64,000 nucleotides of DNA from NCBI GenBank assembly GCA_028274465.1, contig CM051456.1, forward strand, positions 11,063,745-11,127,744, written 5' to 3'. Within the stretch, counting starts at the first letter, position 1. Every line of letters begins with the position of its first letter. Under the pieces are notes generated by a model, which was not told where the DNA came from, searched no databases, and saw nothing but the letters and a program-made list of their open reading frames with translations. A program made the position numbers and the translations under genes. The DNA is from Plantago ovata (Eukaryota > Streptophyta > Magnoliopsida > Lamiales > Plantaginaceae). Of this stretch, positions 47,801 to 58,300 are shown one piece after another.

Positions 47801-48740
47801 TCTTGGCTGAATACTTAAAAATTCATGTAGTCAATCATAATTTCAAACGTTGAATAGTAAAACGCAAATCACCAAAGTTTAGTGCAGAAATGCAAAATAA
47901 CAATATTTGAACATGAACTTACGAAAATTTAGTAACTTTCAAAATGTAACACAAGTACGTACCATGTAATATTGGTTTCAAGATTCCGGCCGCCACGTCG
48001 ACCACCAAATCGTCCGTGAACCTACTACCACCGGCACAATCCGCCACCGCCGGCATATCCTGATCTCTATCCACGACATCAAATTTTCCAACAGTTTTCA
48101 AACTTCCCGCCTCGATTTCATACGGGTCACCGCCTTCCCACAAACAAAACAGCCTCCCAGCCCACTTTAACACGCTCGTGTTCGCCACGTTCTTCATCAC
48201 TTTAGTATTCCCCATCATCTTCCCTCCTTTCAACACCGAAAACGGGCCCCGGTGTGTGAACTTCCACGCACCCGTCTCGGGGTCCCTCTCCTCCACCTGA
48301 GCCTCCGTCTCAATGTACTTCGCCATAAAGTCCACCTTCCCGTTATCAATCTCAAAAGACCTTAAATACCCGTGCCCGTCCAACGGGTGCACGGTGGACC
48401 CGTAATCATCCGAAAACATGCCAGGACCCGTTAGGTAGTAAGTCCCGGACGGAAAGTCGTGTGGCAACGCCCCATCGACTAGGCGGAGTGTGACGGGACG
48501 GGTGGTCTCGGCACGTTGGGATACGAAGAGGAACTGGTAATCCCAGAAGGCGGAAACTGCGTCGTCCGTTGCATTGGGGTCTTGTATCGGGGTAGGGTAG
48601 GTGGTGGTGGTGGGAGCGGTGATGGAGATAGCGCGGGAGATGGTAGTGTGCTGCGGAGGGTTGTACGTTGGGCGTAGTTTGGGTAATGACGAGGAGATTG
48701 GTAGCCTTGTGGGGATGATTTGGCAAGCCTTAGCCTGCAT
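44828..48740 (-). CDS. CCD7: Carotenoid cleavage dioxygenase 7 (strigolactone biosynthesis)
   Basis: Plastid non-heme iron enzyme that cleaves 9-cis-beta-carotene to 9-cis-beta-apo-10'-carotenal, an early step of strigolactone synthesis (MAX3/RMS5/HTD1). The six exons are 48740-47963, 46796-46668, 46112-45981, 45853-45575, 45491-45085 and 44989-44828, giving 628 aa (Arabidopsis about 618). The first ~55 residues are rich in Ser, Thr and Pro and act as a plastid transit peptide. The CCD7 text includes FWDYQFLFVSQRAETT, STVHPLDGHGYLR and NTKVMKNVANTSVLKW. The four iron-binding His residues lie in LLSHYKID, IHDWAFT, WVLHVGNAFE and the C-terminal FHGFW. All exon joins keep frame, and no inactivating change is seen. 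A short tail, APSVCTHDN, follows FHGFW. Intron 1 carries a partial Tourist-like element. Likely orthologue: At2g44990. Confidence 0.96.
47401..47461. mobile_element. Partial Tourist-like element in CCD7 intron 1
   Basis: The sequence GGGCTACGTTATCTTCATCT followed by GAACTGAAC matches the left end of the elements at 49746 and 53828 (GGCTTTGTTATCTTCGTCT then TGAACTGAAC). The right end and flanking duplication could not be found. Confidence 0.5.
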
Positions 48741-48832
48741 TATAGATTTTTGTTTGTTTTTAAAAGTGAAAGTGTTACGATCGAGTATGGTGGTGTGGTG
48801 CTTATTGCTAATTGAGTGATCATCATCATGCT

Positions 48833-48841
48833 TATATATAA
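48833..48841 (-). promoter_or_regulatory. Candidate TATA box of CCD7
   Basis: The minus strand reads TTATATATAAG about 95 bp upstream of the CCD7 start codon, implying a short 5' UTR of roughly 60-65 nt. Confidence 0.55.
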
Positions 48842-49745
48842 GAGCGTATGATCGATGTGATGAAATTTTTTCCTTCCTTTTCTTTTTTTTATTAATTTTT
48901 TCTTTGGGGGCCAGCAGTTGATGATACTACTATGCAAACGTTCAATCTATGGTAATTAATATCACGTCCTTTTAAAAATAAAAAATTATTCATTTGTTTA
49001 AGCAGCACAACTTGTAAAATACTCATTGGTGTTTAATATTTGAAAAACTGTGACACACTGTACTAATTAAGAATCTATGAGCGAACGTGTAGTGTTGCTC
49101 ATTGCGTTAAGTTAATTGATAATCAGTGATTAGTGAGATGTCAAGAGGGTTGGCTGATAAATCTCAACTTTAGTTTAAAGTACATAGAATAATTTCAATT
49201 AATAACGTATAAAATTGGTGAAAACGTGAATTGATATTGTAATTATATTGTATTCTTTCTTTTTTTTCCTTAATATAATTATTATATCCAGTGTAGCTTC
49301 TCGAAATGATTAAATTAGTATTAACTGCTCAGATACTGATTAACGTGATGGTTTCTGTAACATATGAAAGACCGAATTATATAACTTGTCCGAAATCGCA
49401 CGTTATCCTTGCAATTACAGGAAAACAATAGTTAAAAGGGTTTCTCAAAAAAAAAAATAGTTAAAAGGGGGAAAAGGAATCAAATTGTTTGAAAATTAAT
49501 ACTCCGTACTCCATAGTGCCGTAGATTAGCGAATGAGATGCAGTATGTAACCTCACCCAATTCGTTCCCTTGTATCCTGTTCGAACTCCTTCCCCATAAT
49601 TTCCATTTCACTTTCATAGTTCATAGTTTTTGTAGGTATGAGCTCATCCTCAACTATCATATTATTCCATCTCCATTTATATGTTTAGTTGATATATTTG
49701 GAGTGTATATATATATATACATACTATAACATATGACAACACTAA

Positions 49746-50048
49746 AGCTCTGTTCTCTTCGTCTGAAAATTAATTATTTTAAATTCAGTTCAGTTCAGAG
49801 CAGTTCAGATGCATTAAGTTCAGTTCAGATGCATTAAGTTCAGTTCAGTTCAGTTAGATGCAATAAGTTCAGTTCAGATCAGTTCAGATTCACCTAATAG
49901 TTTTTTATACTACAAATAAGTTCAGTTCAGTTCCGTTCAAATACATTAAAGTTCAGTTCAGTTCAGTTCAGATGCATTAAGCTCAGTTCAGTTCAAATGC
50001 ATTAAGTTCAGTTCAGTTCAGTTCAGTTCAGACGAAGAAAAGAGAGCT
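49746..50048. mobile_element. Tourist-like (PIF/Harbinger) MITE with a pentanucleotide core
   Basis: A 303-bp element begins AGCTCTGTTCTCTTCGTCTG, and the reverse complement of its right end reads AGCTCTCTTTTCTTCGTCTG. TAA flanks both ends (49743-49745 and 50049-50051), the 3-bp duplication of PIF/Harbinger elements. Almost the whole interior is built of AGTTC/TTCAG pentamers, interrupted by repeated GATGCATTAAG words. It encodes no protein. Confidence 0.85.
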
Positions 50049-51101
50049 TAATTCAAGTTTAACATGCATTTTAACATTTACACATTATATATTATACTAT
50101 TTTGTTTGGGGGAGAGGGGAATTTATACACAAAATTCTACTTAAAAATAAACTTCTTACGAAAATACTTTTTATCAATCCCCACAATATTACTTAATTTA
50201 AAGCTATTGTAATTATATGTCCGGTTCATTCTCCAAATAATTTATAATTTATGAAATTATCCTCCAAGAGACTGCGTAGAGATTCTTCCTTTATTTTTCT
50301 TGTCATTTCCAAAATTGATGGTGGGGTTTTCTTCTTCACCAAATTGAGTAAAATACTAAAAATTGAGGCAAGCTAATGGGGGTGGGTCCTCGATGCTGCT
50401 ACTTTAGCCCTTTGTTGGAAGACAAAGCCCTCAGTGTTCGGCTTATTGCCGTCTTAGTAACTAAAAGAATTCACAATGTTGTTGATGTCACATTACAACA
50501 TACTAACTTCACAATTTGATTCCATTTTTAGTGTTAATTTGTATGTTGATTTCGTCTACAGCCGGATCTCTGTTGCAAGAATCTTCGCATAGCATATTGT
50601 TCATCGCGTCATGTCAGTATCAAAACCATTATAACATCCATGAAAATATACCATGAGACTAGCTATGAAGTGATTGTCATCATATTCCATTCCTTATGGT
50701 TTTTTAAATATTTTCTCCCTATTTTTTCACTATTGTTTTTACCATTAAACTAACGAATTGCCCTGGGATTCACTCCCCACTTCATCAAAACTTTCTTAGT
50801 TGTTATGATTATGCCGACAATACAATACGAAATAGAAAATGATACCATCAATGTTTATTTAGCCAGTTTATCGTGGTTAAATTAGTGCAAATGATTTGAC
50901 ATGTGATAAGTGTAAAGTGATTTAACGCTCCAACCCATTGTTATATGTGCATTGAGGCCCATAATAACTTGAAATACCATCTTCAACCGGGACTTGAAGA
51001 AGGATTTGAAAATTTTCGGGTAAAATTCAAAATGGTATTCCAGAGTGTGACATGTCCATTTTATATACTCTAAAGTGGCTATGTCCATTTTAGGTACTCT
51101 A

Positions 51102-51621
51102 GGGCCGGGCATAATAATCGAAAACCAAAAACCCAAAAACCGAACCGAACCAATCCGATCCAGCATCTTCGGTTCGGTTCGCGGTTCATTACTTGGACAG
51201 ATTTCGGTTTTCGGTTCGGTTCAGTTAAAAACCGCGGTTGATCGAATTAAACAGATCCGATCAATATTATTATTATTATTATTTTTTACAAATTATATTT
51301 ACGACTATGAACTTTGAATTTGGTGAACTTCTTCCATTTGGTAGAAAATTGTCAAACTTGTGTTTTGATTTAGAGTACTATTGTTTGATTTGGATATTTG
51401 TGGCAAAAAACTGTTTGATTTGGATATTTGCTGCCTGTGCCTGCCTATTTAATGAAAAATTCAAAAAAAAAAAAATGTTCGGATTATTCGGATTAATCAG
51501 AAACCGAACCGATAATTTTCGGATCAAACCGAAACCGATCCGAAATTTCGGTTCGGTTTTTGGATTGGACAAAATTTTACTGTTCGGTTCTGTTCAAACC
51601 GAACCGCCCCATGCCCAGCCC
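51102..51621. mobile_element. hAT-type element with CCGAACCGAA repeats
   Basis: The element is 520 bp, starts GGGCCGGGCATAATAATCG, and its reverse-complemented right end reads GGGCTGGGCATGGGGCGG. The flanks GTACTCTA and TAACTCTA match at 6 of 8 bases, consistent with an old 8-bp hAT duplication. The interior is dominated by direct and inverted CCGAACCGAAC, CGGTTCGGTT and CCGATCCGA words, and it encodes no transposase. Confidence 0.7.
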
Positions 51622-51856
51622 TAACTCTAGTCTAGTGTAAGATACTGTCCAATTTATATAATTTTTCAATTTTCACCGGAAAATGTTAAACCCATGCGCG
51701 CGTGAATTACAATCTCTGACGTGTTTCGAAAGTTGAGACAGAACAGAAAAAACGAGGCGCGTGTATTACACGGCCAGTTGAGACAAAACAGAAAGAAAAA
51801 AAGAGGTGCACTTGATAGAAAAAACACGAAAATTGAACATGAAATATTAGTTTATA

Positions 51857-52039
51857 CTTCCTTCATTTCATTAATAAGTTCCAATTAACGAACTTTGACC
51901 ACCAATTCCTTCTAAATTACACAAGATAAGTTTATAATAAAACTATATTATAAAATTTTACTTCATTTAATTTTATAAAATAATTTTATTAAATTTTTAT
52001 CTCGTCTAATTTTTGATTATTTTGTGGTCAAAGTTCGTT
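51857..52039. mobile_element. Stowaway-like MITE inside the foldback element
   Basis: The left end CTTCCTTCATTTCATTAATA is preceded by TA and resembles Stowaway termini. The inverted pair AACGAACTTTGACCAC (51887-51902) and GTGGTCAAAGTTCGTT (52024-52039) is perfect. The original right terminus seems replaced by a tandem triplication. Confidence 0.55.
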
Positions 52040-52100
52040 AGAAAGTCAACACCAAAGTTCGTTAGAAAGTCAACACCAAAGTTCGTTAGGAAGTCAAAAG
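52029..52100. repeat. Three tandem copies of a 24-bp unit
   Basis: The unit CAAAGTTCGTTAGAAAGTCA plus ACAC is repeated at 52029-52052, 52053-52076 and 52077-52100. The first two are identical and the third has a few changes. The unit includes part of the right inverted repeat of the Stowaway-like element. Confidence 0.95.
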
Positions 52101-53827
52101 TTTACTTCATTTTAAATTTCGTTTTTTTTCCTAGCAATTGCGCCTCTTTTTTCCTGTTTTGTTTCAATTGGTTCTGTAATACACACGCCTATTTTTTCCT
52201 GTTTTATCTCAACTTTTGAAACACGCCGGAGATTGTACTTCACGCGCGCGTGGGTTGAACTTTTTTCGGTGAAAATCGAAAAAGAGTATATAAGTAATTG
52301 GAGTATCATTTTTGAATTTTACCCAAAACTTTCACTCTTTTGCTCCTTGTTGGAGCCACGTCTGCTTGGCCTCAACCGGTTCTTTTTTTTTTTTTTTTTT
52401 TTTTTTTGGTTATTTTGTACTATAAGAAAATGGGTTACTTTCTCTCATCAAGCTTCACATTTTTTTCATTCCGTTATTTTCTTTTAATTCTATTTGACCT
52501 CATATTAACTTTAAGCCATATTGAGAGTATGATTAAAAAAGAAATGAGAAAAGATCAAATATATTTGGATTTGAAAAACGTTTTACCATGTTTGAAGATG
52601 AAGGGGATAAAATGAAGAGTTTTCAAGTGTTTTATTGCTTGAGATGGTATAAACCATGTTTGCAATAACGAGGTGGAACGAAGATTATGGTTTTATACTT
52701 GGTACATGTAGATAAACCTATTCTTGAATCTCTTGATATGTTAAATGTCTTGCTGGCTAAAGTCTAACAAAACTTTTGTTGCCTTTAGTGTTTTTTTCTT
52801 GACCTATTTATAAGGCTCGTGATTTTGTGATTTTTACAAAATCACCGCTCAAATATCAGGGGATATACTATCACAATGACGCAATGCAGTGAGCTAAAGG
52901 GCATATATACTAATCAACATTAATTAGAAAAATGAGAAGAAGGCACCTAATGTATGTCACTCACTAGCTCCGATCATGATTCATGATACCAATTATACTT
53001 GTTGGAGTTGATAGTTGATACTGTCAACAAAATGACAAGCAAAACTGGGGACGCATAATTAGCTCCCCACCATGGCCGTCTAATGAGGAATCTATGATTT
53101 CATCTCCAACTATATGATTTTATGGTAATTTGTGCAGTGCATTGATTCCCAAAACAAATTCTGCGATTCCCATAATATTCTAAACCTGTCACTATTACCT
53201 TTTGGGTGTACGTTTAAACTTCAGAACTCGCATGATAGTCTGCAAACAACGTAATTAGTAAACAATGAGTTCAAATTCAGTGTCATATAAGTTACGGAAA
53301 TGTAGATCCTATACTTATGGGCACTGTATTCAAGTGCTTTAAAATGTCATATATTCAAACTTACGTACAATTATAAAATACGACAATACAAACTCAATAA
53401 ATTGAAATAAATTCATAAATTACAAATTTAGTCCTATTGAAATTTCAACTTCTGACCAAGATCACATTACTCATTCTCTAATGTTTTTTTAAACCATGAG
53501 TGCGGGTCAAACAAACCATGTGTTGTTTGATTATGAAAGTGGTCAATATTTTTATACATTGGAGTTTCCACTTTTGGTTAGGAATCCAATCATAATTTAA
53601 ACACTAATACTCTTACTACCACAGTAGCTATAGGATCTTGCAAAGTGGGTTGTGGGACTAATGCATCATGTCAGTAACAATGTGGTTGATACACACAAGA
53701 AACATAAATGGAGGGAGACAAAGTGGGGTTTTACACCATTCTTTCTTGGATGGCATAATTTAGACCGGCTGTTTTGTTGTGCTTGAATCTTGGAAATGAT
53801 TACGATAGATGAGTTAATGTAAAATTA

Positions 53828-53932
53828 GGCTTTGTTATCTTCGTCTAAAAAAGTCTGAACTGAACTGAATTTAATGCATCTGAACTGAACTGAACTAAAT
53901 TTATTTTTATCAATTTTCAAATGAAAATAACT
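53828..53932. mobile_element. Short Tourist-like MITE, same family as 49746
   Basis: 105 bp starting GGCTTTGTTATCTTCGTCT and containing TGAACTGAACTGAAC. The reverse complement of the right end, AGTTATTTTCATTTG, is a diverged copy of the left end. TTA flanks both sides (53825-53827 and 53933-53935). Confidence 0.65.
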
Positions 53933-54312
53933 TTATACTCATATTCGATATTTTTAGATACCATTGCAGAGATTAGAAGATAGAATGTGGTTTGATTAAA
54001 TATGTGATGTTACCCTTTAAATATACGTTGGTTGTGGTATGAGAACATGGAGACAAAATGTATGCTATGTTTGTAAATCTCCGAAACGTACTGATATATA
54101 TATATATCCTATAATTAGATTGAGTTTGCACATGATGATGATAATACTGTTATACTGCCTTTTTTTCTCATAAATTGCCATTATGAACGAAATATAATAA
54201 CAAGGTTGATTTATCCATTTATTGACGTACTAATCGATTTTAATTCGTTGATCTTACATATTCAATTTCAATCTTATGCGTATACGTGTCATTGTTTAAT
54301 TAGAAGATATAA

Positions 54313-54480
54313 GGTTCGAATCTTGTTGGCGTGATTTTTCTCCATTATTTGTATTATTATTTTTATTGAAGGTGTTTGGTTCGAATCTTGTTGGCGTGAT
54401 TTTTCTCCATTATTTGTATCATTATTTTAGTTGAAGGTGTTGGGTTCGAATCTTATTGACGTAATTTTATCGTTTTTTAT
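54313..54480. repeat. 65-bp tandem repeat containing a Pol III B-box-like motif
   Basis: Two and a half copies with a 65-bp period start at 54313, 54378 and 54443. Each opens with GGTTCGAATCTTGTTGGCG (the last copy is diverged). GGTTCGAATC resembles a tRNA-type B box, but there is no matching A box or cloverleaf. Confidence 0.8.
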
Positions 54481-55378
54481 TTATTATCTTCTTATATCTT
54501 TATTTTTAACACAAAGCTTTATGGTCGTACTATACACTATTTGATATAATCATGATATGTTCTTAAGAAAAAAAACATACTTCCTTCGTCCAATAATAAA
54601 TGTAACACTTGATTTTGTTGACTTTTTCGAGGGTCATTTTGACCTTAAATTATTCTTAATGGCAATAGATAATGACGCACATGACAATATATTCAACTGA
54701 TGAAAAACACCAATTAAATAATTAACATGTGAAAGATGCATTGTAGATTTCGAAGTTGAACATTCCAAAGCCTACTTATGTATCAAATAGTTTTTAACTC
54801 ATTGGAAGAATACTTTTCGTACGTCTAATATCGTTCAAATCAAAACTTTTAATTAACCACTTCTGCCCTGCTACACACGGCTACGCAAGTAAACAATACA
54901 ATAGGGGTGAACATAAAAACCACTTGCCGAACCCGTCCGTGTTAACCGGTTGCCTTTTAACCGCACTCGCCGGCTAACTTTGTGTTATACCTGCCCACGG
55001 GTAAAATGAAGTTTAACCCGCGGTGGGCCGGGCTCACCCAACCGTCAATGTATATACATTTTTTATCCTAAAGGTTTATTCTTATTTTCATTTTGAACAT
55101 TTACCATTGATGGATTTGTATCGGTTAGTAGTTGTATTTTGAACTTAGTTTGTTTCAAATATTTTTAGTCGACCGCCGTCGCCACGTATTTTTTTAATCC
55201 AACCCGCGTTTAAACAGCAAACATTGGCATTTTCGACACATACATGGCCACGTGTAATTCTCGTGGCACCTTGCATGTCACACTGTCACCTGGTGTACTG
55301 AACCGCAAGGAGTAAATGGTAATTTTATCAAAATTTGCAAACCCCCACGAGCCTTGAACCACCACGGCGCCGGCGAAA

Positions 55379-58300
55379 ATGAACTATCTGCAGCGACTAA
55401 CCGCGGCGGTGAAGTACGTCAACGATGCAGACTCACGCGCCGCTGAAGAAACGTCTTTCAGCTCGTCGGATTTGGGGATTAAAGCCACCCTAAAACCTCA
55501 CCAAGTAGAAGGTGTTGCGTGGCTCATCCGACGCTACCTACTCGGCGTCAATGTCATACTCGGTAAAATTGAAGTCAATTTCAGCTAATTAATTTTGTTA
55601 ATTACTTGGAGATGGCTTTTAAATGCTCTTGTTTCGATTGTTGTGTTGAGAATTACATTCTTCTGCTGATTGAGATTTTGATAGTAATGCTTGCTTCGTT
55701 TCCGTTGCAGGTGACGAGGTGAGAATTCTGGTTGAAGGCGACTGGTATAGTTAATGTGCTTTAGATGAAAATTTTCTGGTTTTAGTAGAACTGTAGAATT
55801 AGATTTTGTAGAGGTGTGCCTTTTTCTGCCTAGATATGATTTAAATGGCTGTTTGAGAAAATTGAAATGATGTTTTTATGTGAATCTAGAACCCGTATAT
55901 AAGCATTTACACGGTTCTTATTGAATAAGAAGTTCAGTTCTAGATTAATGTTTGAAAACGAGCATTTCAACACTTCAATCCCAACCTTATTGTGTTAGTT
56001 GCCTCTTTTTGTGGATGTAGTTTTCAGCACTTAGTCCAGTGTTTTCAACCAACCTCGACCACAAGCTGCCACAGATCATCATCCTTTCTATTATTGAGCT
56101 GCTAGAGACTCAGTTTTAATTTACGTTCTCATTTTATCAACTAATAAAATGAGTGCCTCCATGCTAAACTGTGTAAATGGCATGAATGGCAGAGTGGTGT
56201 TTCTTTCTATGTACGTTTGAACTTGTCTGGGTTGATCCTCAGGGATTTTAAAGCATATGAAGTAGAATTGAATGAATTTTCAGTTAGTCCAGTGATATTG
56301 TTTATTGTGTATTTTGTTTGAGAAAAAGGTCTAGAAGTGCTGTGTTTGAGTATCATTAGTCTGCTACATGATCACTTGTTCTGCAGATGGGACTCGGGAA
56401 GACTTTGCAGGCCATTTGTCTTCTGAGTTATCTGAAAGTATGCCAGAAGTCTCATGGGCCATTCTGTTAGTACATATACACATTACATTTACCTGAAATA
56501 GTTTGTTACCCAAATTTCTTAATGTTTTCTGAGAGTTAGATTTTGTCCTGCAGTGGTATTATGTCCCCTAAGTGTGACAGATGGTTGGGTATCTGAAATG
56601 ACAAACTTTTCCCCGAAGTTGAGGCTACTTCGTTATGTTGGTGATAAGGAACACAGACGTAAATTGCGCCAAGAAATGTACAGCTACACTAATGAAATGG
56701 CAACTGCTGATGTAAGCTAAACCCATGCATTTTTTTGGAGTCCAAAAGCAAAATTTGCCTCAATTTTATATGATTTTGATTAAGATTGTGATACATCTGT
56801 TCTTATTTTGCATGCTTCTTACAGGTCCTGTTGTTGCCGTTTGATGTACTATTGACTACTTATGATATAGCATTGATTGATCAAGATTTCCTGTCCCAGT
56901 TCCCCTGGCATTATACTGTAATTGATGAAGCACAGAGACTCAAAAACCCTTCCAGTGTAAGTTTAAAACCATACAAAACAACCACTTTCCAATCTCTTTC
57001 TCTGTCTATCACCATCCAACATATTTTATTTACTGTACTTTCTCGAATGCTGCATGAGCTACATTTTAGTCTGGAAATCCTCAGTGTGTTGGATCATTTC
57101 GATACTTGTAATCGCGCCATAATATATTGTTTTCTAAAGTATATGAATCATGCTGTCACATGCTGTGAATTGGTTGATCACTTCTCTAGTCTGTGAAATG
57201 AACACGAGTAGGAAATAAATTAAAATATTCATATCATGAATTCATGATTGTAAAACCTGTCTTCTGATTTCCATCAGATATTGTAACAGGTTCTATACAA
57301 GACTTTAAGAGAGCGCTTTGTCATGCCAAGAAAGTTGCTGATGACAGGCACGCCTATTCAAAATAATCTTACTGAACTTTGGGCACTGATGCACTTCTGT
57401 ATGCCGTTGGTGTTTGGAACATCAGAGCAGTTTCTTGCTGCTTTCAAGGAAGCTGGAGATGCCTCGAGTAAATTTCATACTAGCATAATCAGTTCCATTT
57501 CTTGCGTCATAAAATGAAAAGGGATCTTGATTCTTTATCGGGATGGAGTAAAAAAATGACCTGAGATGATTTGCCTTATCTAACAAACCTGGATTACCTT
57601 CGAGCTACCCTTGACTTTTTGTTGTATCTGGTACGAGCAGGTCATGATGCAGAAAAAGCAAAAGAACAATTTAAGATCTTAAAACATGTTTTGGGAGCGT
57701 TCATGCTTCGAAGGACTAAATCCAAACTTATGGAGTCTGGCACACTTTCACTACCACCTGTTACTGAAATCACTGTGTTAGTTCCTTATTATCAGCAATT
57801 TTTTTCCCCTTTATTATCAGCATTTTTTTTCCTTCTGCAGTTATCCCTGATGTGATTCCAGGCGCAGTACAGGGTTAAATTTAGTTTGAAGCTACATATT
57901 TTATCACTTAAGCTGTTGTGAGTTGTACAGTGTTAACTATGTATCCTGTATACACCTTTATGGTTTTGAAACTTCTTTTGACAGGATGGCACCTTTGGTT
58001 TCTCTCCAGAAAAAGGTTTATATGTCAATACTGAGGAAGGAACTCTCTAAGTTACTTGCAATTGCTTCTGGAGGTTCTGGTGCTCAGTCATTACATAACA
58101 TTGTGAGCAAATATTCTTCTCAGTATCAATTGCTCCATCAGTGTTTGTCGCGACACATTATTATATGTCGTATTACGTAGTTTCATCCTAAATCCCTTCT
58201 GATGTTGGAAAATTTGTTTCACATTTAGGTGATTCAACTCCGTAAAGCATGTAGCCACCCGTATCTTTTCCCAGGTATCGAGCCTGAACCATATCAAGAA

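Larger units (their letters stand above)
51008..52334. mobile_element. Long-inverted-repeat (foldback or Mutator-like) element with nested insertions
   Basis: Two arms are inverted copies with roughly 80-85% identity. TCGGGTAAAATTCAAAATGG near 51018 pairs with the reverse complement TTGGGTAAAATTCAAAAATG from the right end. The inner arms, 51645-51812 and 52136-52303, share GCGCGCGTGAA, TACAATCTC and AAAAGAGGCGC wording. The left arm is split by a hAT-type element (51102-51621), and the loop holds a Stowaway-like unit (from 51857). No terminal duplication was identified, so the superfamily is open. Confidence 0.65.
48741..55378. other. Transposon-rich intergenic region between CCD7 and CHR10
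   Basis: About 6.6 kb without a gene. The CCD7 and CHR10 promoters lie at the two ends, since the genes diverge. Between them are two Tourist-like elements (49746-50048 and 53828-53932), a foldback element with nested insertions (about 51008-52334), a 25-base poly-T at about 52383, a 65-bp tandem repeat (54313-54480), a left end of a Stowaway-like element at about 54580-54640, and hAT-like fragment wording (AGGGGTGAAC) at about 54904-55060. The segments 50050-50990 and 52410-53820 show nothing recognisable. Confidence 0.6.

Noticed and set aside
54313-54460. tRNA gene suggested by GGTTCGAATC
   Set aside because: No cloverleaf, no A box and no acceptor stem can be drawn. The motif occurs only in a tandem repeat.
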